A DNA stretch of 25,406 nt from contig CATZPU010000003.1 in NCBI GenBank assembly GCA_958422845.1, positions 1 through 25,406 on the forward strand, in the 5' to 3' direction. A program made the position numbers and the translations under genes. Below are positions 14,363 through 22,522 of this stretch, piece after piece. How positions within the stretch are numbered: position 1 is the first letter of the stretch; every line of letters begins with the position of its first letter. The notes under the pieces were generated by a model. It saw only the letters and a list, made by a program, of their open reading frames with translations. It searched no databases and was not told the origin of the DNA. This DNA comes from an uncultured Lachnospiraceae bacterium (GTDB lineage: Bacteria; Bacillota; Clostridia; Lachnospirales; Lachnospiraceae).

Positions 14363-17083
14363 TTACCCACGCTTTACTATCTTTTTTAGCTGCTCTTTAA
14401 ATGGTATCTTTGCATCCGCGATCTTTCGCGCAATGCGGTAGGAGGTCGTGCCTTTGAGTACCTCAATGGAAGATCTAAGAGCCGCATTTTCATTTCTGAG
14501 GAGATTTAGAGATGCTGCCGCGCCATGTCCCCCTATTTCGGGATTTCCAAGCGCAAGTCCCTGAAAGATAAAATCAAAGTCCGTCTCAGAACGTTTTTCA
14601 GCTACTGATGTATCGCTCTCCTGCCTGTTTTGACACGCCTCGCCAAGCAGACCGCCATACAGCGCACGGTACTCCCCGCACATCTGCGCCACGCTCTTGT
14701 GCTCCATACGCATCACGATCTCTTTCTTTTCCCTGTATTCCTCAGGATGCTCTTTGATATGAAGCAGGAGCTTCAATATCTCCTCCGGTGAAGCGTCCGG
14801 TGCGACGAGCCATCCGCCGCCTGTAGCCCGAATCCGCTCACCGACCGCGCCGATATCCGTGCCGACGATCGGAAGTCCGTTCATCCACGCCTCCGATACG
14901 GTATAGCAAAACGTCTCTGCCCAGATCGGAAGGATACAGACAAGATCGATCTCATAGTTCTTAAGAAGCTCCGGCAGCTCTTCTTTTTTATAGGTAGAAC
15001 TGAAATAGCAGTTTTCCTGCGAGATCTCCGACATCTTCTTATCTCCGAGCGTACCGAATACGAACCAGTTGATATTCTGCGTATCCATCGGTATCATCTG
15101 CCCTGCTGTAATGCTTCCCTTCTGCGGCACCATTCCGCCAAGGAACGCCACATGCAGGCGGTCTCCCTTCTCGATCCTGCTGCGGTACGTGCCGTGGTAC
15201 GTCTGACCGTCTGTATACACCGCATCACCGTGCTGCGCATAGATGCGTATCTTTACGGGACCGTCGGAAAGCTTTCTTGAACTCAACCGAATGTCGATTC
15301 CACTCATCAGCGCCGAAGGATCGCCAAACGCTTCTACTATATCCGGCCGTGCGACCTTTGAGGTGGCAAAGCATTCCTGCACGCCGTTCTTATCGGTAAG
15401 CTCCGCATAGACCTGAATCTCGCTACTTGGCACGCCCGACAGATATACCCATCCTTTGATGTCGCTAAGCGCCTGTGCTTCTCCCGGTATCCGGTCGAGT
15501 TTTATGCGCAGCTTTGATTCCTTTTTCGCCTTTTTGACAGGCGGCACGCTTCGCACCTGCCTGCATACTCTGTCTTCTCCGTGGTAAATGACGCGGCTTC
15601 GATCGCGAAACTGCGGATAATACGCAAGCAGATTTTCCATTGCGCTGTGCGACGGAAAGATCAGCTCGCGGCACATAGAAAGCGCCCTTCCGTGTTCCCT
15701 GCGCCAGATGGACAGATATTCTGTGCTCGGATAGATCTGTTTTTTCTTCCACAGACAGCTTCTGCACCTCTCTTTTTGCTCTTCTTCGGAAAGTCCCTCA
15801 TCATCTGCAAGACAGAATCTGTTTTCCAAATCGAGCAGCAAAATAGTCGGACACGCATAATAATAATCATGCAGCGTCGCAATCACAGGTATCCCAAGCG
15901 CATGCGCCGCATCATAGATCTCCAATGATAAATCCTGCGTATGATGCACATGAACGAGATCGATAGAAAATGCTTTTAACAGCTCCTCGTACATCCGCCG
16001 AAGCACGGCGTCATGAAATACCGGAAACTGCGGTTTTTCACCGATCTCAAATTTCAGATGAATTTCTTCTTTGTCTGTATACGCTGTCACGCCGAGAAAT
16101 TCTCCGTCCCTCGCCGCTACAAAGATATTGTATTCTCCTCGCAGCTCCTCCATAAGCTCTCTGACATGGATCTGCGTTCCGCCGATATTATTTGCAGCCG
16201 ACTCACGAAAATCAAGGTGTACAACGTACAGAAGATTTTTCTTTTTATTGTGCAGCTTTGTATACATAATAATATTGTCGCGGATCTCCTGCGCCGGATT
16301 TTCCATACAGTACAGATGGTTTCTGCGCATCTGCTCCTCATATCTGCTGTTCAAAACAGCGTCGTGTGCCTGTATGAGCGCCTGCTTCTCCTTCGTATCA
16401 AAGGACGCTGTGCCTTTGTGATAGACAAACGTATCGTCGCACATCACATGGTGATAGCCCGCATGCTCCGCACGGTTGCAGAAATCATTTTCCTCCCCGT
16501 ATCCTCTCCCGAAGGTCTCGGCGTCAAAATATCCGATATCGTCGATCACACACCGCTTGATATACATACAGAATCCGACTGCGACCGTGATCTTCGGATA
16601 GCGGTGCAGACTGCATCGTTCAATAAGCGCCGCATACTCGTCCACCGTACAGTTTTCCGGCACTTTGTTGTCCTGACACATCACAGGAACAGAACACAGC
16701 GTAGCGCTGTTGGAAAGCGGAGTCACTGTCGCGATCGCATCTTCCCTGTACGCGCACGCTGCTATCTTATCCAGCCATCCTTTCGTGACGATCGTATCCG
16801 AGTTGAGCAGAAGTACGTCCCGATCGTCCGACAACTGCATTCCTTTATTTACATTGCCGGAGAATCCGAGATTTTTCTCATTGTGAAAGATAAGGATATT
16901 CTCCTGTGCAAGAGAATCGAGATACGGAGCGATCCGCTCGTCGGGACTGCAGTCATTGATCAAAATTACTCTGTGCTTGGAAAGATCTGTATGCTTTTTT
17001 ACACTCGGAATACATAACTGCAGATCATCATAGCCATTGTAAACAGGAATAATAATATCCACTGCCTCTGATTTTCTGTTCAT
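14363..17083 (-). CDS. Bifunctional GT2-GT4 glycosyltransferase
   Basis: A 906-residue cytoplasmic protein with two glycosyltransferases. Residues 1-260 are a GT2 (GT-A) domain: VDIIIPVYNG at 8-17, LLLNSDTIV with a metal-binding NSD at 94-96, and FGRGYGEENDFCNRA at 191-205. Residues about 283-510 and 640-810 form a GT-B fold of GT4 type: GGTQIHVREL at 301-310, VHVHHTQD at 377-384, and the EX7E motif ETFCYTVSE (E723, E731). Between the two GT-B halves lies an inserted beta-rich segment of about 130 residues (510-640; KGWVYLSG, VARPDIVEAFG). The end (855-885) is a short coiled coil common in such enzymes. It lies 20 bases after the methyltransferase-kinase gene. It probably builds the exported polymer; sugars and linkages cannot be read. 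Confidence 0.85.
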   Translation of the reverse strand: MNRKSEAVDIIIPVYNGYDDLQLCIPSVKKHTDLSKHRVILINDCSPDERIAPYLDSLAQENILIFHNEKNLGFSGNVNKGMQLSDDRDVLLLNSDTIVTKGWLDKIAACAYREDAIATVTPLSNSATLCSVPVMCQDNKVPENCTVDEYAALIERCSLHRYPKITVAVGFCMYIKRCVIDDIGYFDAETFGRGYGEENDFCNRAEHAGYHHVMCDDTFVYHKGTASFDTKEKQALIQAHDAVLNSRYEEQMRRNHLYCMENPAQEIRDNIIMYTKLHNKKKNLLYVVHLDFRESAANNIGGTQIHVRELMEELRGEYNIFVAARDGEFLGVTAYTDKEEIHLKFEIGEKPQFPVFHDAVLRRMYEELLKAFSIDLVHVHHTQDLSLEIYDAAHALGIPVIATLHDYYYACPTILLLDLENRFCLADDEGLSEEEQKERCRSCLWKKKQIYPSTEYLSIWRREHGRALSMCRELIFPSHSAMENLLAYYPQFRDRSRVIYHGEDRVCRQVRSVPPVKKAKKESKLRIKLDRIPGEAQALSDIKGWVYLSGVPSSEIQVYAELTDKNGVQECFATSKVARPDIVEAFGDPSALMSGIDIRLSSRKLSDGPVKIRIYAQHGDAVYTDGQTYHGTYRSRIEKGDRLHVAFLGGMVPQKGSITAGQMIPMDTQNINWFVFGTLGDKKMSEISQENCYFSSTYKKEELPELLKNYEIDLVCILPIWAETFCYTVSEAWMNGLPIVGTDIGAVGERIRATGGGWLVAPDASPEEILKLLLHIKEHPEEYREKKEIVMRMEHKSVAQMCGEYRALYGGLLGEACQNRQESDTSVAEKRSETDFDFIFQGLALGNPEIGGHGAAASLNLLRNENAALRSSIEVLKGTTSYRIARKIADAKIPFKEQLKKIVKRG

Positions 17084-17103
17084 CCTTCTCCTCCAGACAC
17101 TTC

Positions 17104-19191
17104 TTATTTTTTCTGCCAGAGCCTCTTCAGCCCTCGCAGCCTGTTCTCTTTCTTATTAAACAGCTCCTGCGTACACTGCAAAAGCTCCTCCATCGTCAGG
17201 ATCTGTATCCATCCTCCGATCGTCACCTTTGTCAGATCATCCCCATCCAAAATCTGATAGATCGGATCAGAGGTCAGAAACATATCTCCGCGTTCATCGC
17301 GATACGCGGCATTTGCGGCAGTCATTTTGCACGTTGTCACTTCCGGATCGATCTTGCAGATACATGCTCTTCCTTCTATCGGATCGAAACGAAGCTTCTG
17401 TATATTTTTGAACCTGCGCATATCAAAGGTGACTGTAAACCTGCCGTCTTTTACCCTGGCAGCCTCCATGAGCTTCTCCTGCTCGGAGAACCCGTTTCCG
17501 GTATCTGCGAAAAGCTGACACATAAGAGCATCCTTTTCGCGAAGCCGTACGCGAAACTCCTCCAGAGTGATCCCGATCTCTGGCGTGCTGTGCTTAAGCA
17601 GACGGTTCGCCCCGACATACTGCTCTGCAAAATACGTTGCCCACTGCCAGTACTGCTTATCCTGCCGCTCTGTCACCGAAAATTCTTCCAGAAGCCGCAG
17701 CTTTGCATACTGCTTTTCTAAAAACGGATACGTGCTGTACAGCTCATTGATACTGCGCCACAGAAGAAACGATACGGGTACCGGAAAATCAAACATCCAC
17801 TCACAGTCGATCACCTGATACCGGCCGCTTTCCGATTCAAAAATATTATCAAGGATCAGATCGATATTCGCAGGAGCGACACACAAAGTATCCTCCGTAA
17901 TCTCTTCGCCGAATCTCTCACGAAATGCCGCCTTTTCCTCCTGCGTCATCTGCGCCGCATTTACGTGACGCAGCGCATGATCGTCACAGAGGCTTGGTAC
18001 AATTTCAAACAATTCCCGCAGTCTTTCGATATTCCCGTCTTTTACCGCCTGCTCCGCCTCGTATCCGAGACTCTTTGACTCCAAAAACGGATACATGATG
18101 CTGTCTCCCTCTTGTTTTGCGGGAAGCGGCTGCCATCGTTCAAACGTATGCGTATGGGAAAGGAGGCGCTTCATATGTGGAACCGCCTCCGGCTCAACCG
18201 GTATTTTTACCGCGCATCTTCCGCCCTTCTCCTCCTGTATCACCGTTGCAATGGAAAAGCGCGCGCTGCGGTCTGTGCTAAGCTTCGCATACTGCACAGG
18301 GGATTCAAACGGCTGCTCGCTCATCTCGATCAGAAACGAATTGGCAAACTGCGCCATTACGCCCTCACGCTGCAGGGCGGCTGCCATTTTTTCTTCTGAA
18401 AACAGCGCCATACGGTATTTCGTAAAATTCCATGTCGGAGCGCCGTACTTCTGCTCCTTAAGCGATTCATCCGTAAAAATTTCCCGTGGGAATTTATAAT
18501 CCGGATACGGATAATAAAATTTGTAATGGAAAAGACCGCAGCCACGCATCAGGTTTTCCCACTCTGCTCTGGAAAAGGTGCGCACAGAATTATTTCCCTC
18601 ATACTCACGCAGCCCGTCAAAATATCCGTCTGTGTGGTCTTCCGGTGCACCTGCAAAGTATTTTAGACCAAGCCTGTTCTCGATCGCCACTAAAATACGG
18701 CCGTCCGGTTTCAAAAAGCGCCTGACATTTTGAAGATACGTCTCATACGGACGCTCACCCGGAGTAAAGCTGAGCGCATACTCAAAGACGCCATTAAAAA
18801 TCACATAGTCAAACTTCTCGTCAAACGCCATATCATTCAGATTCCCGACACGGATCTCAAGATTCTCAAATTCTGCATGGCGTTCATAATTGATCGTTGC
18901 ACGGCGTTTCGACAGGTCTACTGAGACAACTTTTTTAAGCCGCCTGCAAAGAAGTCCCGTGATCGCGCCGCAGCCGGAACCGATCTCCAGAGCTGTCGCA
19001 TCCGGAGCAAACGGGTACCAGTTCAGAATGTTCTCACGAATCTTCGAGAGGTGATAAATGACCGGAAATCTCACCTCGCCAAGCTCCTCAAAATCCCTGC
19101 CCGAACGCACGATCTCCAGTATTTCCTCCTCTATATCGCCGTCTGAATACAAATCTTCTCCCTTATAATAATCGAGATTCAGTTTTGCCAT
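17104..19191 (-). CDS. Methyltransferase fused to kinase-like domain (possible WbdD-type chain terminator)
   Basis: A 695-residue protein. Residues about 40-230 are a class I SAM-dependent methyltransferase: motif I ATALEIGSGCGAITG at 66-79, the acidic loop VVSVDLSKRR at 88-97, and DEKFDYVIFNGVFEY at 124-138. Residues about 300-540 look kinase-like: CAVKIPV (K329), ANIDLILDNIF with D444 and N449 in HxDxxxxN spacing (the H replaced), and QVIDCEW with D462 at the DFG position. The last 115 residues contain a beta-rich segment (583-660) and a basic end. WbdD of E. coli O8/O9a joins these two activities to phosphorylate and methylate the polymer end. The neighbouring ABC exporter with a C-terminal binding domain fits that role, which is inferred. 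RBS AAAGGAGAAAG is close to the ATG. Confidence 0.75.
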   Translation of the reverse strand: MAKLNLDYYKGEDLYSDGDIEEEILEIVRSGRDFEELGEVRFPVIYHLSKIRENILNWYPFAPDATALEIGSGCGAITGLLCRRLKKVVSVDLSKRRATINYERHAEFENLEIRVGNLNDMAFDEKFDYVIFNGVFEYALSFTPGERPYETYLQNVRRFLKPDGRILVAIENRLGLKYFAGAPEDHTDGYFDGLREYEGNNSVRTFSRAEWENLMRGCGLFHYKFYYPYPDYKFPREIFTDESLKEQKYGAPTWNFTKYRMALFSEEKMAAALQREGVMAQFANSFLIEMSEQPFESPVQYAKLSTDRSARFSIATVIQEEKGGRCAVKIPVEPEAVPHMKRLLSHTHTFERWQPLPAKQEGDSIMYPFLESKSLGYEAEQAVKDGNIERLRELFEIVPSLCDDHALRHVNAAQMTQEEKAAFRERFGEEITEDTLCVAPANIDLILDNIFESESGRYQVIDCEWMFDFPVPVSFLLWRSINELYSTYPFLEKQYAKLRLLEEFSVTERQDKQYWQWATYFAEQYVGANRLLKHSTPEIGITLEEFRVRLREKDALMCQLFADTGNGFSEQEKLMEAARVKDGRFTVTFDMRRFKNIQKLRFDPIEGRACICKIDPEVTTCKMTAANAAYRDERGDMFLTSDPIYQILDGDDLTKVTIGGWIQILTMEELLQCTQELFNKKENRLRGLKRLWQKK

Positions 19192-19234
19192 ACTTTCTCC
19201 TTTTCACCTGCTCTTTCAAAGCAGCTTTCTCCGT

Positions 19235-20509
19235 CTATGACAGTGTCACGCTTGAATTCATATCGTAATATCCGACCGTATTTCTGTCAGAGATCACCAT
19301 CAGACTGCACACATCATACAGCCTGTGAAATACCGTAAATTCGCCGTTCCGGTATCCGGTACAGCCAAGAGAGATAAGATATTCCCCTCCTTGCAGATCA
19401 AGTTTCTGGGTAAATGTCACCTCCTGAAACTCTCCCGCCTTTTTCGGCTGCACATCAGCCTTTTCGTACATCGTATTCGTCCCTGTAATTTCAATACCCT
19501 GCATATTTTTGATCGTAAACGCATAGATCGGTTCAGAAATATCCTCGTGGAACGCAACCTTCATGCGCACCGAAAACGTACTTCCCTTCATCAGCGTATT
19601 TGTGATCAGGCCCGCATCGTCAAGCACAGCGTAGTCGATAATTTCAGCGCCCTTTTCCCCGTACTCGATAAGCTGCGGATTCACGTCGACACTGTCCTTC
19701 CAGTTCTGTGCGACATCCTCGATATCATTTACCCGTGAATCCGTCTCAAGCTCTGACGGATCAAACTGATGCACAAGCACCTTTTTGTAAATATCCACCG
19801 CTTCCTTCGGTGTTCCCTCAAAGATCTTGTCTCCCTGATTCAGCAGGATCGCGCGGTCGCAGTATTTCGTAATACTTCCAAGGTCGTGACTGACAAACAG
19901 GATCGTCCGTCCCTGCTTCTTAAACTCCTCAAACTTACGGTAACACTTTGCCTGAAAGAAAACGTCTCCGACCGACAAAGCTTCATCCACGATCAGAATC
20001 TCGGGATCAATATTGATCGCAACAGCAAAAGCCAGCCGCACAAACATACCGCTTGAATATGTCTTGACCGGCTGATACACGTAATCGCCTATATCGGCAA
20101 AGCTTAATATCTCATCGAGCCTTGCATCTATCTCTTCTTCAGAAAATCCCATCATCGTACCGTTGAGATACACATTTTCGACTCCGGTATATTCCATATT
20201 AAAACCGGCGCCAAGCTCCAACAATGCGGAGATTCTCCCCGACACCTCTGCCCTTCCCTGCGTCGGATTTAATACTCCGGTAATAATCTTCAAGATCGTG
20301 GATTTTCCCGAACCGTTCGTCCCGATAATACCAACCGTCTCTCCACGCTTCACTTCAAAACTAATTCCGTTCAAAGCAAATTTTTCCTGAAAATTTTTTT
20401 TGCGCGCAAGTCCCAGACTTTCCTTTAAGCGGTCAGACGGTTTGTTGTATAATTTGTAGACCTTCGTCACTTGATCCACGCGAATTGCTATCTCAGAATT
20501 CAAAGTCAT
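19235..20509 (-). CDS. wzt: Polysaccharide ABC exporter ATPase with Wzt-like C-terminal domain
   Basis: A 424-residue protein. Residues 1-245 are the ATPase: Walker A GTNGSGKST at 63-71, signature YSSGM at 151-155, Walker B ILIVDE at 171-176 and the switch histidine SHDL at 207-210. This is the TagH/Wzt subfamily for teichoic acid and O-antigen export. After a linker, residues about 280-424 form a beta-sandwich resembling the Wzt C-terminal domain, which in Gram-negative systems binds the modified non-reducing chain end before export. TagH-type proteins without end recognition lack it. AAAGGAG stands only a base or two before the ATG, so the TTG two codons later, at better spacing, may be the true start. 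It is separated from the permease gene by a repeat array. Confidence 0.85.
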   Translation of the reverse strand: MTLNSEIAIRVDQVTKVYKLYNKPSDRLKESLGLARKKNFQEKFALNGISFEVKRGETVGIIGTNGSGKSTILKIITGVLNPTQGRAEVSGRISALLELGAGFNMEYTGVENVYLNGTMMGFSEEEIDARLDEILSFADIGDYVYQPVKTYSSGMFVRLAFAVAINIDPEILIVDEALSVGDVFFQAKCYRKFEEFKKQGRTILFVSHDLGSITKYCDRAILLNQGDKIFEGTPKEAVDIYKKVLVHQFDPSELETDSRVNDIEDVAQNWKDSVDVNPQLIEYGEKGAEIIDYAVLDDAGLITNTLMKGSTFSVRMKVAFHEDISEPIYAFTIKNMQGIEITGTNTMYEKADVQPKKAGEFQEVTFTQKLDLQGGEYLISLGCTGYRNGEFTVFHRLYDVCSLMVISDRNTVGYYDMNSSVTLS

Positions 20510-20889
20510 TCTCCTTTTTCAAATATGAGAGGAGGTGCTTTGAGCTGCACTCTTATCCTCCTATAAAAACACCTCTTTGCTATCCGAGACGCAAGCGCCT
20601 CGTTTGCAATCGGTGTTTTTGCACTCCTTTTCTCTAGGCTTTGAGCCGCACCTCGATTTCGCTTCGCTCCATCTCGGTCAGGGCATTCGCCCTATAAAAA
20701 CACCGCTTCGCTATCTGAGACGCAAGCGCCTCGTTTGCAATCGGTGTTTTTGCACTCCTTTTCTCTGTGCTTTGAGCCGCACCTCGATTCCGCTTCGCTC
20801 CATCTCGGTCAGGGCATTCGCCCTATAAAAACACCGCTTCGCTATCTGAGACGCAAGCGCCTCGTTTGCAATCGGTGTTTTTGCACGGC
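20510..20889. other. 380-bp gap between permease and ATPase genes, filled by a repeat array
   Basis: The short open frames in this gap are by-products of the repeat and none has convincing protein character. The array at 20561-20886 takes up most of it. The remaining 50 bases before the ATPase hold a variant of the repeat segment (GTGCTTTGAGCTGCAC at 20535-20550) and the ribosome binding site. The inverse of the same segment (GGCTCAAAGCAC) crosses the stop codon of the permease gene at 20887-20898. Confidence 0.7.
20561..20886. repeat. 131-bp tandem repeat, 2.5 copies, each with a terminator-like palindrome
   Basis: Copies are 20561-20691, 20692-20822 and a partial 20823-20886. Copies one and two differ at about six positions, and copy three is identical to the first 64 bases of copy two. 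Each copy has an outer palindrome AAAAACACCG/CGGTGTTTTT (20696-20705 with 20742-20751; 20827-20836 with 20873-20882; one base weaker in copy one) around an inner GAGACGC/GCGCCTC dyad. With A-runs and T-runs on both sides, each stem resembles a bidirectional intrinsic terminator. Confidence 0.9.
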
Positions 20890-21702
20890 TCAAAGCACAT
20901 CTGCAAAATGTACGCGGAGGCGTTTGAACACCCAGTTTCCGAACAGAAATACCGCGATCGTAAATCCCCAGAAGTACAGTGTCCAAAGCGGACGCTCCCA
21001 GAACCAGTTTTTGTATATAAACGCATCACGATAGCCCGATACGATATAGTAGATCGGATTCAGTTTCAGAATTGTCAAAAGCGTCTTATGTGACGCGAGC
21101 ATATCGTCAGCGATCCACATGATCGGCGTCAGCCAGACGCCTACCTGTAACGCTATGTTTATCATCTGCGACAGATCGCGGAAAAAGATCACAACTGCGC
21201 TCGTCGTATAACACAGACCAAGCGTCAGCAGCAAAAGACCGCCGGAATAATAAAAAATCTGTAAGTAGTACAGATCCGGAAATTTTCCGTATACGCAGTA
21301 TAAAAAAACTACGAAACACACAAAAACGGTATGGACAAACAGCGCTGATATCATCTTTACGACCGGCAGAACGCTGACATTAAATACGACTTTCTTTACG
21401 AGGTAGTTGTATTCGATCAGCGCATTTGTGCCTCCTGTCAGCGCTTCCTGAAAAAAGAACCACGGGACGATACCTGCGACAAGGTATAAAACGAACGGTA
21501 CGGGCAGAGAATTATCCCCTGCCCGAAAACCGACTTCAAACACAAACCAGTAGACCATCACTGTCACTACCGGCTGAATAAACGCCCATACAATGCCGAG
21601 ATAAGATCCCGCAAACTTTGTCTTAAAATCATTCTTTGCCAGCTTGAATATCATCCTTCTGTTCTGATAAACCTCAGCCGGCAGTGAAAGAAACTTTTTC
21701 AT
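20890..21702 (-). CDS. wzm: ABC-2 type polysaccharide export permease
   Basis: A 270-residue integral membrane protein with about six hydrophobic segments. The pattern matches Wzm/TagG/RfbA-type permeases: an N-terminal amphipathic stretch (LIFKLAKNDFKTKFAGSYLG), then IVWAFIQPVVTVMVYWFVF, and near the end WLTPIMWIADDML and LNPIYYIVSGYRDAFI. With the adjacent ATPase it should form the channel that moves an undecaprenyl-linked polysaccharide across the membrane. It starts 15 bases after the rfbC stop, so it is in the same transcript. Its stop codon lies within a sequence element also found, inverted, in the downstream repeat array, so the last residues may have been shaped by repeat insertion. 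Confidence 0.9.
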   Translation of the reverse strand: MKKFLSLPAEVYQNRRMIFKLAKNDFKTKFAGSYLGIVWAFIQPVVTVMVYWFVFEVGFRAGDNSLPVPFVLYLVAGIVPWFFFQEALTGGTNALIEYNYLVKKVVFNVSVLPVVKMISALFVHTVFVCFVVFLYCVYGKFPDLYYLQIFYYSGGLLLLTLGLCYTTSAVVIFFRDLSQMINIALQVGVWLTPIMWIADDMLASHKTLLTILKLNPIYYIVSGYRDAFIYKNWFWERPLWTLYFWGFTIAVFLFGNWVFKRLRVHFADVL

Positions 21703-21717
21703 AAAGACTCCTGTACT

Positions 21718-22284
21718 TTAGAGTGATCTGCGAAACTCATTATATTCTTTGAGTCCGCCCCACTTTGTATCTTTTTCGGACATAATAAGCTCCATGCCCT
21801 CCGGAATCGGCCACTTTACGCCAATATCCGGATCATCATAACGAATACCGCCCTCATCGTTCGGGTGGTAAAAATCCGTACATTTATACGCAAACTCCGC
21901 ATAATCTGAAAGCACGAGGAAGCCGTGCGCAAAATTCTTCGGAATAAAGAACTGTTTCTTATTTTCGGCAGAAAGCAGCACACCGTACCACTGCCCGTAT
22001 GTCGGTGAACCCTCCCGAAGGTCTACCGCAACATCAAACACCTCGCCTGACACAACACGGACAAGCTTGTCCTGCGGAAACCGGATCTGAAAATGAAGCC
22101 CTCTCAGCACACCCTTTTTTGACGCCGACTGATTATCCTGCACAAAAATCTGGTCGATACCTGCTTCTTTGTAATCGTTGTAATTATATGTTTCCATAAA
22201 ATAACCGCGTGCGTCACCGAACACGGCAGGAGTAATAACCTTTAATCCTTCGATTTCACATGTCTCAACTGTTATCTTTCCCAT
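21718..22284 (-). CDS. rfbC: dTDP-4-dehydrorhamnose 3,5-epimerase
   Basis: A 188-residue cupin enzyme that epimerises dTDP-4-keto-6-deoxyglucose at C3 and C5, the third step to dTDP-L-rhamnose. Visible family motifs: FGDARGYFMETYN at 22-34, FVQDNQSASKKGVLRGLHFQ at 47-66 with the catalytic histidine H64, the cupin strand VFDVAVDLREGSPTYGQW at 82-99, FFIPKNFAHGFLVLSD at 112-127, and the conserved tyrosine region around 133-139. Length is usual. AAGGAG stands seven bases before the ATG. It is separated from rfbA by 238 bases containing a palindromic element, unlike the tight packing usual in rml operons. Confidence 0.95.
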   Translation of the reverse strand: MGKITVETCEIEGLKVITPAVFGDARGYFMETYNYNDYKEAGIDQIFVQDNQSASKKGVLRGLHFQIRFPQDKLVRVVSGEVFDVAVDLREGSPTYGQWYGVLLSAENKKQFFIPKNFAHGFLVLSDYAEFAYKCTDFYHPNDEGGIRYDDPDIGVKWPIPEGMELIMSEKDTKWGGLKEYNEFRRSL

Positions 22285-22309
22285 TGTTTCGCTCCTTCGT
22301 ATTATTCAT

Positions 22310-22429
22310 GGGGGTGTTGCAAAATACATCCGGCGGTACCCTTTCGGGTGATTTTCCTCCGAAAACTAAGATGTTTTCTGCGGAAAACACACCGAAAATC
22401 CACCGGAATCAGTATTTTGCAACACCTCC
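22310..22429. mobile_element. 120-bp near-palindromic element between rfbA and rfbC (MITE-like)
   Basis: The ends GGTGTTGCAAAATAC (22313-22327) and GTATTTTGCAACACC (22412-22426) are perfect 15-base inverted repeats, extended by three pairs with one G-U. Inside, further pairs nest: TCCGG/CCGGA, GATTTTC/GAAAATC and a central GTTTTC/GAAAAC around TGCG. The whole could fold into one long hairpin. No coding capacity and no clear target-site duplication are seen. Such palindromic units are usually repeated many times in a genome. Confidence 0.65.
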
Positions 22430-22522
22430 CTGCTCTTTCCTTACAGGCTGCCCTGTCCGTACAGCCCTTAACTGCACGTTGTATCTGCCTGCGCAGTCTT
22501 TCGCTGCATCCTTTTCCCTTTT

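Noticed and set aside
16013..17017. A 334-codon plus-strand open frame opposite the glycosyltransferase gene
   Set aside because: It mirrors a confidently identified gene. Long antisense frames are expected from the codon use here, and its translation is rich in I, R, H and C with no recognisable fold.
20577..21034. Short open frames in and around the 131-bp repeat array
   Set aside because: They repeat the same peptide because the DNA repeats, and they run through terminator palindromes. They are not plausible proteins.
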